DNA of 64,000 bases from an uncultured Brachyspira sp. (GCF_944388875.1 NZ_CALXKQ010000002.1:186001-250000), one strand, 5' to 3'; shown: positions 26,394 through 36,069, numbered from the stretch's first letter. Notes: generated by a model from the sequence alone, not told the origin. A program made the numbers and translations.

Positions 26394-27104
26394 TTAAGCC
26401 CATATCATTAAAAGCAGTTTATAAAGAATAGGAAGAAGTACAACTGTTAATGCTCCTGCCACTCCTATGGCAAGTCCAGACATAGCTCCTTCTGTTTCAC
26501 CAAGTTCTATAGCCTTGCTTGTACCTACAGCATGGGAAGAAGTTCCTATAGCAAGTCCTATAGCAAGAGGAGATTTTATTCTAAATATCCTGCATACAAA
26601 TGGGGCAATTATAGCTCCAACAACCCCTGATATTATAACCGATAAAACAGTTATTGATTTCATTCCTCCTATGTTTGCAGTTATATCCACAGCTATTGCC
26701 GTAGTAACAGATTTTGTTAGCAGCGAAGGAAATAATGCTTCAGATATTCCCATAAGTTTAGCGGATATGAATATTCCAGTTATTCCTATTGAGCTTCCTA
26801 TTGCTATGCTTATTAATATAACAGCGAGATTAGCTTTGAGTATAGGAAGGTTTCTATATATAGGAAGAGCCAAGACAACTGTTGCTGGTCCTACCATAGC
26901 ATTTATGAATTTTCCTCCGCTTTCATTATAAACGCTATAAGGAACCTGCATAAAGTACAGAGAAAATCCAACCAATATTACACTGGTTACTAATGGAGTT
27001 AAAACTGGGAATTTTGTTTTTATATAAATAATATACGATATAATATAGGCTATTAAAGTTATTACTATTGGTATTATAGGGTTTTGAATAAATAATTCTT
27101 TCAT
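26394..27104 (-). CDS. lrgB: LrgB/CidB-family membrane protein
   Basis: 236 residues with about six to seven helices. The family core is clear: MVGPATVVLALPIYRN, LLTKSVTTAIAVDI and GTSSHAVGTSKAIELGETEGAMSGLAIGVAG. LrgB works with the holin-like LrgA in murein hydrolase control, and LrgAB homologues also export pyruvate or glycolate. The start overlaps the lrgA stop by 4 bases (ATGA type), so the pair is translationally coupled. Confidence 0.93.
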   Translation of the reverse strand: MKELFIQNPIIPIVITLIAYIISYIIYIKTKFPVLTPLVTSVILVGFSLYFMQVPYSVYNESGGKFINAMVGPATVVLALPIYRNLPILKANLAVILISIAIGSSIGITGIFISAKLMGISEALFPSLLTKSVTTAIAVDITANIGGMKSITVLSVIISGVVGAIIAPFVCRIFRIKSPLAIGLAIGTSSHAVGTSKAIELGETEGAMSGLAIGVAGALTVVLLPILYKLLLMIWA

Positions 27105-27478
27105 TTTGATTTCCTTAATTTTGAAAATACTTTTTCAAAAAATTGTGCTGATAAGCCAGTAGAAGCCATTATTACTACTACCATAAATACGCATATAATT
27201 ACAAAAGGTATAATTTCATCTTTAACATATTTATATTCATCCATTATAGCTAATGTACCAGGTATGAAAAGTAATGACATATTATTTATTAATATATCGC
27301 TTGCCTCATCTATATGATGCTCTTTTATTATTCCAGTTAAAAGAAGTATAAACAGAAGTATCATTCCTATAACATTTCCCGGTATAGGCAGTTTTAATGA
27401 TTTGCTTAATATATCAGCTATTGAGTACACAGAAAATATAACTGTAAACTGTTTTATTAGCTTCATTTTAGTATCCAT
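27101..27478 (-). CDS. lrgA: LrgA/CidA-family holin-like protein
   Basis: 125 residues with four helices. The typical family segment is ADILSKSLKLPIPGNVIGMILLFILL, followed by ASDILINNMSLLFIPGTLAIMDEY. It is the partner of LrgB and first in the two-gene operon. A LytSR-type regulator is not adjacent. It is divergent from the OppA gene at 27619. Confidence 0.92.
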   Translation of the reverse strand: MDTKMKLIKQFTVIFSVYSIADILSKSLKLPIPGNVIGMILLFILLLTGIIKEHHIDEASDILINNMSLLFIPGTLAIMDEYKYVKDEIIPFVIICVFMVVVIMASTGLSAQFFEKVFSKLRKSK

Positions 27479-27618
27479 CCATAATTTTTTTGCTATAGAT
27501 TATATATATTTATTATACGTTTTTCAATAGCATAATTATGATAAAAATATTATTTTATTGCATTATATTTACTATTGTAGTATTATGATAACTAATAATA
27601 TTTAAGAGGTTTTTTACT

Positions 27619-29226
27619 ATGATTAGAAAAATTTTATTAATTGTAAGTGCTTTAATTTATATTTTTTTGATTTCATGCTCTTCAAATAATAAAGAACGTA
27701 CTTCAAAAGAATTATTTATTAATGCAGGCGAAGAGCCTAAAACTATAGACCCTACTATTTCAGGAAATGATTTTGTATATCCTAGGCATGTATTTGAAAC
27801 TTTAATCATTAAAGGCAAAGACGGAAGCCTTCAGGGAGGAGCTGCAGAAAGCTGGGATATATCTGCAGACGGACTTACATATACATTTCATTTAAGAGCA
27901 AATGCAAAATGGTCTGACGGTCAAAATGTAACAGCAAATGATTTTGTTTATGCTCTTCAAAGGGCTTCAAATCCTGAAAGCGGTGCTGAATATACTTCAT
28001 TTTTAGAATATGTAAAAAATGCATCAAAAATAATGTCTGGAGAACTTCCTTTAGAACAGCTTGGGGTTAAGGCTATTGATGATGCTTCATTAGAGATTAC
28101 TTTGGAGGCACCTACTGGATATTTTTTAGATATTTTAACTTACCCTATATTTGCTCCTGTAAGAAAAGATATAATAGAAAAATATGGGGATGAATGGTCT
28201 TTAAATCCTGAAAGCTATATAGGAAACGGAGCTTTTATTATGACAGAGAGAAATCCTGATGAAAAAATAGTTATGATAAAAAATACTAACTATTGGAATA
28301 AAGACAGTATAATTCCAGAAAAGATTACATTTGTTATGATGAAGGATCCTACTTTAGCACTTGCAGGCATTAAGGATGGTTCTTTAGATTTTTCTGTATA
28401 TATTGTAGAGCAGGATTTGAATAAATTGAAAGCTGAAGGAATAGTTTATATTGCTCCTTATTTTTCTACAGCTGCTTTTGGAATTAATGCTGCTGATGAA
28501 GTTCTAAAAGATGTTAGAATAAGAAAGGCATTATCTTTAGCAATAGACAGAAACTATATAGTAGAAAATGTTGTTCCTACTGCTAAATCTCCTACAAGTG
28601 CTTGGGTTTCAGTTGGGGCTTATGATGTAGAAGGAGATTTCAGAGAGAATGGAGGAGAGTATATAGATTTATCAAAAGAGGCTTATTCAAATAATGTTGA
28701 GATGGCAAAGCAATTGATGGCAGAGGCTGGATACACAAATGGAGAGGGTTTTCCTGTATTAGAATATAAAACTACTGCTGATTTAGTTTATATACAAGTG
28801 GCAGAGGCTATTCAGCAGATGTGGAAATCAAATTTAGGAGTGGATTTGAAAATATCATCTATGGAATGGGCAGCATACCAACAGATGAGAAGCGAAAAAA
28901 ATTATCAGCTTATAAGAACATTATGGATTGGAGATTACAGCGATCCTATGACTTTTTTAGAAAATTATTTAAGCTACAGATCTCAAAACTCTTCAGGCTA
29001 CAGCAATGCTATGTTTGATAAATATATTGAAACAGCTAGAAATACATCTGATCAGAATGTTAGAATGAAAGCAATGCATGAAGCAGAAAAATTATTAATA
29101 GCTGAGGATAATCTGCTTATACCTATATATAATCCTTCAAATCCTATATTAGTAAGTAAAAGATTAAAAGATTATGTATTAACTCCGTTGCTTGAATATC
29201 AATTTCATTATGCTTATTTAGAGTAA
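27619..29226 (+). CDS. OppA-like oligopeptide-binding lipoprotein (paralogue 1)
   Basis: 535 residues. The lipobox is FLISC with Cys 20. It is an SBP_bac_5 solute-binding protein: it starts NAGEEPKTIDPTISG, then SWDISADGLTYTFHLR and AKWSDGQNVTANDFVYALQRA, the family signature. The C-terminal lobe has VRKALSLAIDRNYIVENV-like residues (here RIRKALS). It catches oligopeptides in the periplasm for an ABC importer, but no permease or ATPase genes are nearby. AAGAGG lies before the ATG, and a strong terminator follows. Confidence 0.93.
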   Translation: MIRKILLIVSALIYIFLISCSSNNKERTSKELFINAGEEPKTIDPTISGNDFVYPRHVFETLIIKGKDGSLQGGAAESWDISADGLTYTFHLRANAKWSDGQNVTANDFVYALQRASNPESGAEYTSFLEYVKNASKIMSGELPLEQLGVKAIDDASLEITLEAPTGYFLDILTYPIFAPVRKDIIEKYGDEWSLNPESYIGNGAFIMTERNPDEKIVMIKNTNYWNKDSIIPEKITFVMMKDPTLALAGIKDGSLDFSVYIVEQDLNKLKAEGIVYIAPYFSTAAFGINAADEVLKDVRIRKALSLAIDRNYIVENVVPTAKSPTSAWVSVGAYDVEGDFRENGGEYIDLSKEAYSNNVEMAKQLMAEAGYTNGEGFPVLEYKTTADLVYIQVAEAIQQMWKSNLGVDLKISSMEWAAYQQMRSEKNYQLIRTLWIGDYSDPMTFLENYLSYRSQNSSGYSNAMFDKYIETARNTSDQNVRMKAMHEAEKLLIAEDNLLIPIYNPSNPILVSKRLKDYVLTPLLEYQFHYAYLE

Positions 29227-29235
29227 TAAATAATA

Positions 29236-29268
29236 AAGCCTCGCCTATAAACAGACGGGGCTTTTTTA
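29236..29268 (+). terminator. Rho-independent terminator of OppA paralogue 1
   Basis: AAGCCTCGCCT at 29236-29246 pairs with AGACGGGGCTT at 29253-29263 (one mismatch, one G-U), followed by TTTTTAT on the + strand. Confidence 0.9.
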
Positions 29269-29293
29269 TCTTATTAAAGTTATTAAAGATTAA

Positions 29294-30124
29294 TTATTTT
29301 TCATCTTCATTATTATTTTTACTATTTTCTTCTTTATTTTTGTCTTTTTTTAATTTTTCTATTCTTATTTTTGTTACTATATTTCCGCTTTTTCCAACAA
29401 CAGTGAATGAATAATCTTTATATTCTATAGCCTCATTTCTTTTTGGAAGTCTTCCTAAATAAGAGAATAAAAATCCCCCTACAGTGTCTGCCTCATCATC
29501 AGGTATTGGAGGAAGTATCTCATATTTATTAAAATCTTCTATTCTTGCTCTTGCATCTACAAGATAGCTGCCGTCATCATTGCTTTTTACCTCTTCATCT
29601 TCCTCATCGTATTCATCTCTTATATCTCCTATAATCTGCTCTAAAACATCTTCCATAGATACTATTCCAGAAAAACCGCCGTATTCATCTACTACCATAG
29701 CTATATGTATTTGTTTCTCTCTGAAATTTTTTAATAATTCCATTAATGATATTGATATTGGAACAAACAATGGTTTATGAAGCATCTTTTTTAAGCTAAA
29801 AGTTTTCTCATCAGTTTCTACCAAATCTTTAACATATAATACCCCAACTATATCATCTATGCCGTCTTTATACACAGGTATTCTTGAGTTTCTCTCCTTA
29901 TTAAAAGCCTTTATAACTTTATCATAAGAAGATTCTATAGATATCATGCATACATCCACTCTAGGAACCATAATCTCTCTTACATTCTTTGATTTTAATG
30001 CTATTGTGTTAGTTATAATTTCTCTTTCTGCTTCGCTTAATGTTGATAGATTTATATAGCTGCTTTCTTCTTCTTCATCCTCTTTTTTCTTCATTATTTT
30101 AGATATTAATTTTTTTATAGGCAT
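29294..30124 (-). CDS. corC: CBS-domain protein of the CorC/HlyC family
   Basis: 276 residues with no membrane segment. A CBS pair spans residues ~35-165: NVREIMVPRVDVCMI, RIPVYKDGIDDIVGVLYVKDL and MVVDEYGGFSGIVSMEDVLEQIIGDI. A CorC_HlyC domain follows (~185-260: DEADTVGGFLFSYLGRLPKRNE), then a Lys/Glu/Asn-rich tail. Soluble CorC proteins are linked to Mg/Co efflux and bind adenine nucleotides. It is the last gene of the phoH-pgpH-ybeY-corC operon, and AAGGATG precedes its start. The CorC symbol rests on family and context. Confidence 0.87.
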   Translation of the reverse strand: MPIKKLISKIMKKKEDEEEESSYINLSTLSEAEREIITNTIALKSKNVREIMVPRVDVCMISIESSYDKVIKAFNKERNSRIPVYKDGIDDIVGVLYVKDLVETDEKTFSLKKMLHKPLFVPISISLMELLKNFREKQIHIAMVVDEYGGFSGIVSMEDVLEQIIGDIRDEYDEEDEEVKSNDDGSYLVDARARIEDFNKYEILPPIPDDEADTVGGFLFSYLGRLPKRNEAIEYKDYSFTVVGKSGNIVTKIRIEKLKKDKNKEENSKNNNEDEK

Positions 30125-30148
30125 TTTTTACATCCTTGTTTAATTACT

Positions 30149-30583
30149 TTATTGATTCTTTTTTTTCTCTAACTTTATATATTTTATGACTTCATAATAT
30201 AATTCTTTCATTTTTTGATTGTTTTCCATTAATGATTTTTTACTATAATTATGATGTATGCCCTTTAAGTGCAGTATAGAATGAATAATAAGTTTTAATA
30301 TAGTTTTTTTTATTTTTTCTTCTTTGTACCTTTCTTTTACCCATTCATAAGAAATAACTATATCACCGCCTTCATTAATATCTCCCATAGGAAATGTTAA
30401 TACATCAGTAGCTTTATTTTTATTCCTAAATTTATTATTAAGCATTTTTATGTATTCATTATCGCAAAAGAGCAGATTTATATCTCCGTCAATTCCTGCA
30501 GTCTTTGATGAACAGTACAGAAAATATTTATAATATTTTAAATTTATATCATAATCAGTTTCATTAAAAATATTAACTTTCAT
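30149..30583 (-). CDS. ybeY: Endoribonuclease YbeY (16S rRNA maturation)
   Basis: 144 residues. The zinc motif HSILHLKGIHH matches HGxLHLxGxDH (with Asp replaced by His before the last ligand), and KATDVLTFPMGD is the second family signature. YbeY is a metal-dependent RNase in 16S rRNA 3' processing and ribosome quality control. It is in its usual operon place between the PgpH-like and CorC-like genes, 8 bases after the former. The Gly-to-Ser and Asp-to-His changes are mild. Confidence 0.93.
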   Translation of the reverse strand: MKVNIFNETDYDINLKYYKYFLYCSSKTAGIDGDINLLFCDNEYIKMLNNKFRNKNKATDVLTFPMGDINEGGDIVISYEWVKERYKEEKIKKTILKLIIHSILHLKGIHHNYSKKSLMENNQKMKELYYEVIKYIKLEKKKNQ

Positions 30584-30591
30584 AAATATAA

Positions 30592-33072
30592 TTATTTTTT
30601 TACAGTATCCTTAGTATTATTATATTTTAATTCTTCTTTTTCATTTTTATGTTTTATTGGTATTTTTTTAGCAATTTTCTCTTTTATTTTTTCTTCTTCT
30701 TTTTTACTTTCTTTTGCTGTTTGTTTTTTCTCCTCTTTTTTATCTTCCTTATTGTCTTTATTATCCTTTGTATCTTTCTTTTCTTCTTTGCTTTCTTTTA
30801 CTTCCTTAATCTCTTTGTTTTCTTTATTATCCTTAATCTCTTTGGCTTCTTTTTCCTCTCGTTCATTTTTTTCATCAGGAAGTTCAGGATATTTTATTCT
30901 TTCATGCAAAGAAACTATTATTTTTTGGAATGATATTCTTTTTATAATTTCTATATCTTTTAATGTTAATCCGCTGTCATTTAATTCGCCATGGGACATT
31001 TTATCATCTACAATATGCTCTATTAACATCTCTAAATCTTCTCTTTTTGGAGAATCTAAACTTCTGCTTGCAGCTTCTATGGAGTCTAATATCATTAAAA
31101 TAGCTGTAATTTTAGACTGAGGACGAGGACCAGGGTATGTGAACAAATTAATATCAACTTCAGGATTTTCTTTGAGTGCTTCTACATAAAAATATTTTAT
31201 TAAACTTGTACCATGATGTTCTTTAATAGCAGCAATAACCTCTTTAGGCAGTCTGTATTTTTTTGCTATTTCGACACCTAATCTTATATGTGCTTTTACT
31301 ATTGAAGCAGATAATGTAGGTTTTAATTTTTTATGCCTGTTATCGTTTATATTAGAGTTTTCAATATAATAGAGAGGGTTTTCCATCTTTCCTATATCAT
31401 GGTAATATGCAGATACGCATGCAAGTCTTGCATCTTCTCCTATTTCTTCTGCTATTGTTTCAACTAAATTAGCCATAGTTATAGAATGGTGATAAGTTCC
31501 CGGAGCATTCATCTGCAGCTGTCTAAGAAGAGGATTATTTAAGTCAGCAAGTTCCTGAAGCCTGAATATAGTTGCTGTTTCGAGCATATATTCACATATA
31601 GGTAAAAATATCATAACTAATATTGCCTGAATAAATCCGCTTGCAAATGCTAATACAAAAGTTAAATAATTTATATTCATGTTATTATCTAAAAGCATTC
31701 CTATCAATGACATTATGCTTAAATATATTCCTATATAAAATCCTATCCATAAAACTGCATTTCTGCTGTTTATTTTTTTAGATAATATTGATACGCATAT
31801 AGATATTATAAATAATGAAGATGTTTCAAACAAATTAGCTTGGGCAACGTTTGCAGCTAATATGGTTATACATAATGTAATTATTGAAGATATGCCTTTT
31901 CTTGCACCAAGAAGCGAATTAATCATAGCAAACATTGGTATAAAAGTGTATATATAAAATGGTATATAATGAGGCAGCATGTATGATATATGATTATGGA
32001 AAATGTATGTAATAGATAATATTAATACATATTCTATAGAAAACAATATATAATTCTTTAAATGTATATAAAAAGGAATTTTATATTTAAAAATAATATA
32101 TCCAAGCGATATAAATATGAGAAGTATAAATAATGCCTGACCTAATAATATATATACATTATAGCTTTCAAAATTGTTTCCGAATAATGATCTTATTAAT
32201 TCATATTTATCCTCTGTAACTCTTTCTCCAACTTTTAGTATTTGGAATCCTTTTTTAATTGTGTTATATACAGGCTGTATGGAAGAAGATACATCATCCA
32301 TTTTTTCTTTTGTTTTTGCAGAGTTGTATATTAAGTTATCTCGTAAAAAAGCATTAACTATAGAAGATATAGTATTTATATGATTAATGTTTAAGTTTCT
32401 ATATTTTGCTCCTACTATAGAAGGCAGCTCCATTCTTAAATCTTCTAAAAAGAATACTCTATTTTTTGGAAGCACTCTCTCTTCTACGATATAATTATCA
32501 AATCTGTATAAAAATATTCCATTATCTAATATCAAACTTAATGTATCTGAGTTTAAATTTTCTCTTGATATTATACCTATATCGAATAATTCTTTTACTA
32601 TTTCTATAACTTTATTTTCATAACCTATATTAAGATCATTAATCACTGCATTTGAAAATACAGATTTATTTATAGGCTCATTATATTTTGTTAAAAACTC
32701 ATTGTACATATCTTCTATTGGAACGTTATTGTCATAAGATATTCTAATAAAAGAAAACATATTGCTTATTTTAGATATAGTTTCATATTCTATATTTTTA
32801 GGCATATCAAATATAGGTGCTACAGCGGATTTAGCATAATATATTATTTTATCTGTTTCTGCTTTATTTTCATATCTCACATTACGCTTTATTATTAAAG
32901 GTTCTGTAACTATATTTCCAACAGGAGGTATATCTGCTTTTTGCATATAATTAGGAAAAACTAAAAATAATGTAAAAGCATACATTATTAGAGCTATTAC
33001 AGCCTGAAAAATTCTTTCTATATTCGGAGTTTTATTTATAACTGATTTCATTATTTTTTTATTCGTGTTCAT
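30592..33072 (-). CDS. pgpH: 7TMR-HD membrane phosphohydrolase (PgpH/YqfF-like, probable c-di-AMP phosphodiesterase)
   Basis: 826 residues. An N-terminal helix is followed by a large extracytoplasmic 7TMR-HDED domain (~60-290), seven membrane helices (~295-490) and a cytoplasmic HD domain: NAPGTYHHSITMANLVETIA, YYHDIGKMENP and KEHHGTSL. Homologues hydrolyse cyclic di-AMP. After the HD domain comes an unusual ~100-residue tail of Lys, Glu and Asp (repeats like KENKEIKEVKESKEE), low in complexity. The gene is flanked by phoH and ybeY as in many bacteria. The substrate is inferred from the family. Confidence 0.92.
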   Translation of the reverse strand: MNTNKKIMKSVINKTPNIERIFQAVIALIMYAFTLFLVFPNYMQKADIPPVGNIVTEPLIIKRNVRYENKAETDKIIYYAKSAVAPIFDMPKNIEYETISKISNMFSFIRISYDNNVPIEDMYNEFLTKYNEPINKSVFSNAVINDLNIGYENKVIEIVKELFDIGIISRENLNSDTLSLILDNGIFLYRFDNYIVEERVLPKNRVFFLEDLRMELPSIVGAKYRNLNINHINTISSIVNAFLRDNLIYNSAKTKEKMDDVSSSIQPVYNTIKKGFQILKVGERVTEDKYELIRSLFGNNFESYNVYILLGQALFILLIFISLGYIIFKYKIPFYIHLKNYILFSIEYVLILSITYIFHNHISYMLPHYIPFYIYTFIPMFAMINSLLGARKGISSIITLCITILAANVAQANLFETSSLFIISICVSILSKKINSRNAVLWIGFYIGIYLSIMSLIGMLLDNNMNINYLTFVLAFASGFIQAILVMIFLPICEYMLETATIFRLQELADLNNPLLRQLQMNAPGTYHHSITMANLVETIAEEIGEDARLACVSAYYHDIGKMENPLYYIENSNINDNRHKKLKPTLSASIVKAHIRLGVEIAKKYRLPKEVIAAIKEHHGTSLIKYFYVEALKENPEVDINLFTYPGPRPQSKITAILMILDSIEAASRSLDSPKREDLEMLIEHIVDDKMSHGELNDSGLTLKDIEIIKRISFQKIIVSLHERIKYPELPDEKNEREEKEAKEIKDNKENKEIKEVKESKEEKKDTKDNKDNKEDKKEEKKQTAKESKKEEEKIKEKIAKKIPIKHKNEKEELKYNNTKDTVKK

Positions 33073-33084
33073 AATAAAATACCC

Positions 33085-34035
33085 TTAATTATTATTTTCA
33101 TAAGCCTCTAATATTTTAGAAACTAAATAATGTCTTATAACATCTTTCTTTTCAAAATGATGAAAACCAATACCTTTTATATTAGTTAATATTTTTAAAG
33201 CATGCTTAAGTCCTGATTCTATATCCTTAGGCAAATCGCTTTGAGAAATATCTCCTGTAATAATAGCCTTTGACTTTTCTCCTATTCTGCTTAAAAACAT
33301 TTTCATCTGTGATATAGTTGTGTTTTGTGCTTCATCAAGAATTATGAAAGCCTTGCTTAAAGTTCTTCCTCTCATATATGCAAGAGGAGCAACTTCAATT
33401 TTACCTTCTTCTGTATATCTTGATATTATATCATTTGATAGAAGACTATATAAGGAATCATAAATAGGACGCATATACGGAGAAATTTTTTCTTTAAAAT
33501 CCCCCGGCAAATAGCCTAAACTCTCCCCAGCTTCTACAACAGGTCTTGTTATGATTATTCTCTCTATTTTGCCTTCCGCTAATAAATTTATAGCATAAGC
33601 AACTGAGAGAAAAGTTTTTCCAGTACCAGCAGCCCCAGTAGAGAATACTATATCATTTATTTGCATTTTATATAGATATTCCCCTTGCGATATTGTTTTC
33701 ATTTCTATATTTCTGCCTAGATAAGGCAGTTTTATACGCATTGATATTAATTGGCTTTCTTTATCTTTATGTATATTATCTGCTATGCTTGCTACTTTTT
33801 GCTCTGTTATTTCAGCAGAAGAATTATACAAATCTTTTAATGTATATAAAGCTTTTAAAGTATCCTCTATTTTATTTGAATCACCTTCTATGGTTAATTC
33901 ATTTCCTTTGGGGTATATTGAAACATTAAATTTATCCTCTAATATTTCAAGATTTTTATCATTTATACCGCATATTGAAATAAAAGATTCATTATCTTTA
34001 AATTTAACTTTATTATCTAATATTTTTTTATTAAT
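33085..34035 (-). CDS. phoH: PhoH-family ATPase with probable ATT start
   Basis: The P-loop FSTGAAGTGKT and the Walker B region IILDEAQNTT identify PhoH, a nucleotide-binding protein linked to RNA metabolism with YbeY. A frame starting at TTG 33831 would be 248 residues and lack the N-terminal KH-like domain. That domain is encoded in the same frame upstream: FISICGINDKNLEILEDKF and LTIEGDSNKIEDTLKALYTL. There is no ATG, GTG or TTG ahead of it before the in-frame TAA at 34048-34050. ATT at 34035 has AAAGG 9 bases upstream and gives 317 residues, the normal family length. An ATG at 34058 is out of frame; one extra A in the A7 run at 34023-34029 would join it. The start is therefore ATT or a frameshift. 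Confidence 0.85.
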   Translation of the reverse strand: MNKKILDNKVKFKDNESFISICGINDKNLEILEDKFNVSIYPKGNELTIEGDSNKIEDTLKALYTLKDLYNSSAEITEQKVASIADNIHKDKESQLISMRIKLPYLGRNIEMKTISQGEYLYKMQINDIVFSTGAAGTGKTFLSVAYAINLLAEGKIERIIITRPVVEAGESLGYLPGDFKEKISPYMRPIYDSLYSLLSNDIISRYTEEGKIEVAPLAYMRGRTLSKAFIILDEAQNTTISQMKMFLSRIGEKSKAIITGDISQSDLPKDIESGLKHALKILTNIKGIGFHHFEKKDVIRHYLVSKILEAYENNN

Positions 34036-34080
34036 TGTATTTTTCCTTTATATCTCATTAAATTATAAATTATATCTATA

Positions 34081-34109
34081 ATAGTATACAAAATTATATG
34101 TATTGTCAA
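34081..34109 (-). promoter_or_regulatory. Promoter of the phoH-pgpH-ybeY-corC operon
   Basis: Minus strand TTGACA at 34104-34109 and TACTAT at 34081-34086, spacer 17. The expected start near 34074 leaves a leader of about 40 bases to the ATT at 34035. Confidence 0.8.
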
Positions 34110-34169
34110 TATATATAAAAAAAAATCTAATACTTTTAATTAATTAAATTTACTAATAAAAAAATATTA

Positions 34170-34197
34170 TTGACAGTAATTATCGGTATTATATAAT
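34170..34197 (+). promoter_or_regulatory. Consensus promoter of OppA paralogue 2
   Basis: TTGACA at 34170-34175 and TATAAT at 34192-34197, spacer 16; both boxes are perfect consensus. This suggests strong constitutive expression of the downstream gene. Confidence 0.88.
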
Positions 34198-34228
34198 AAT
34201 CAAAACTATAATAATCGGAGTACATAAA

Positions 34229-35836
34229 ATGAGTAAGCGTATATTTATATTGTTTTTTGCAGCAATGTCATTTATTATGATATCCTGCGGAGGAAGTGGC
34301 AGCAAAGATAATAAAAATGTTATCACTATAAATGCAGGACCGCAGCCGAAAACAATAGACCCTAGTCTTAATACAGCATTGGATGCATGTTATTATGTAA
34401 TGCATGCTTTTGAAGGACTTACTACAAAATCTAAAGAAGGCAAAATAGTAGGCGGTGCAGCTGAGAGCTGGGAAGAGTTTGATAATGGAACTAGATATAT
34501 ATTTCATTTAAGAACAAATGCCAAATGGTCTGACGGAAAGCCTGTAACAGCAGGAGATTTTGTTTACAGCTGGCAAAGAGTAGTAGACCCTGCAGTTGGA
34601 AGCCAATATAGTTTCCAGCATGAGCCAGTAAAGAATGCAAAAGCAATAACTGCTGGGGAAATGCCTGTTGATTCTCTAGGCGTTAAAGCTATAGATGATT
34701 ATACATTAGAGGTAACTTTAGAAGCACCTACAGCTTATTTCTTAGACTTAGTTGCTTTTCCTACATTCTACCCAGTTAGAAAGGACATAGTTGATCAGTA
34801 CGGAGATAGCTGGAGTTTGAAGGCTGAAACATATATAGGAAATGGTCCTTTTGTTGCTGCTGAAATTAATCAGGATGAAAGTATTATAATGGTAAAAAAT
34901 ACTAATTATTGGAATGCAGGAGAAGTTGTACCTGAGCAGTTAAAATTTATACTTATGCAAAATGAAACAGCTTCTGTTGCAGGAATAAAAGAAGGCTCTA
35001 TAGATTTTTCTAAAGTATTACCTACACAGGATATACCAGCTTTAAAAGAAGAGGGATTATTACAGATTAAACCAATGCTTGCTTCATATTTTTATTGTTT
35101 AAATATTACTAATGAAGTGTTAAGCGATGTAAGAGTACGTAAGGCTTTAGCTTTAGCAATAGACAGAAACTATATAGTAGAACAGGTTACTAAAGGCGTC
35201 GAAACACCTGCCAATGCTTTTGTTCCTTATGGTGTAAATGATGCTGAGGGCAGTTTTAGAGAAAACGGCGGTGGATATTTTGATATAAATCCTGATAATT
35301 ATCAAAAAAATGTAGAAGAGGCTAAAAAATTAATGGCAGAAGCAGGATACCCTGACGGAAAAGGTTTTCCAGTATTTGAGTTTAAAGCAGATCCTGGATT
35401 TCATATCGCTATATTTGAAGCAGTACAGCAGATGTGGAAAGAACATTTAGGAATAGATACTAAAATAGTACAGGAAGAATGGGCTGTATTTTTACAAACA
35501 AGATATGATAAAAATTTAACAATGTGCCGCGGAGGATGGTTTGGAGATTTTAATGATCCTGTAAACTTCTTGGCATTATATACAAGCTATTCGCCTAACA
35601 ATTACAGTTCTTACAGTAATGCCCAGTATGATGCTTATATTCAAACAGCTTTAACTACAGGAGATCAAAAAGTAAGAATGGATGCTATGCATAAAGCGGA
35701 AGAATTGCTTGTAAATAGTTTTGCTATAATACCTATGTATTTTTATACAGAACCATTATTAGTTTCTCCTAAATTAAAAGATGTTTATTATGATGCCTTA
35801 TCTATGCATAAATTCACTTATGCTTATAAAGAGTAA
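34229..35836 (+). CDS. OppA-like oligopeptide-binding lipoprotein (paralogue 2)
   Basis: 535 residues with lipobox IMISC (Cys 20). It follows paralogue 1 throughout: NAGPQPKTIDPSLN, AKWSDGKPVTAGDFVYSWQRV and VRKALALAIDRNYIVEQVTKG. Here the ligand-lobe residues differ (for example SYFYCLNITNEVL), so a different peptide range is likely. Of the four copies it has the best promoter (both boxes perfect) and CGGAG before the ATG. No permease genes are adjacent. A U-tailed hairpin ends the unit. Confidence 0.93.
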   Translation: MSKRIFILFFAAMSFIMISCGGSGSKDNKNVITINAGPQPKTIDPSLNTALDACYYVMHAFEGLTTKSKEGKIVGGAAESWEEFDNGTRYIFHLRTNAKWSDGKPVTAGDFVYSWQRVVDPAVGSQYSFQHEPVKNAKAITAGEMPVDSLGVKAIDDYTLEVTLEAPTAYFLDLVAFPTFYPVRKDIVDQYGDSWSLKAETYIGNGPFVAAEINQDESIIMVKNTNYWNAGEVVPEQLKFILMQNETASVAGIKEGSIDFSKVLPTQDIPALKEEGLLQIKPMLASYFYCLNITNEVLSDVRVRKALALAIDRNYIVEQVTKGVETPANAFVPYGVNDAEGSFRENGGGYFDINPDNYQKNVEEAKKLMAEAGYPDGKGFPVFEFKADPGFHIAIFEAVQQMWKEHLGIDTKIVQEEWAVFLQTRYDKNLTMCRGGWFGDFNDPVNFLALYTSYSPNNYSSYSNAQYDAYIQTALTTGDQKVRMDAMHKAEELLVNSFAIIPMYFYTEPLLVSPKLKDVYYDALSMHKFTYAYKE

Positions 35837-35865
35837 TTAATATATAAAAATTATTATTATACTAT

Positions 35866-35900
35866 AAAGAGCATTGATTAATAATCTTTGCTCTTTTTTT
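35866..35900 (+). terminator. Rho-independent terminator of OppA paralogue 2
   Basis: AAAGAGCA at 35866-35873 pairs with TGCTCTTT at 35889-35896, followed by a run of T on the + strand. The stem may extend inward through GATTA/TAATC. Confidence 0.88.
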
Positions 35901-36069
35901 TATTTAAAATTAAATGATTTTATATTATATATATAATTATTATGTAAAAATAATAATAAAAAAATTATAAAAATATATAGACTATTTTTTTTATTTATAG
36001 TACTATATAATTTATATAGTTGTTTAACTACAAAGTTTAATTAAGGATAATATTTTAAAGTATATTGTT

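Noticed and set aside
30649-31120. Long open frames on the + strand opposite the pgpH tail
   Set aside because: They are the antisense reading of the Lys/Glu/Asp-rich repeats (yielding Phe/Leu/Ser runs) and have no ribosome site or promoter; the minus strand carries the HD protein.
33832-34040. Intergenic region upstream of a short PhoH
   Set aside because: It is coding in the same frame and contains the PhoH N-terminal domain; treated as part of phoH.
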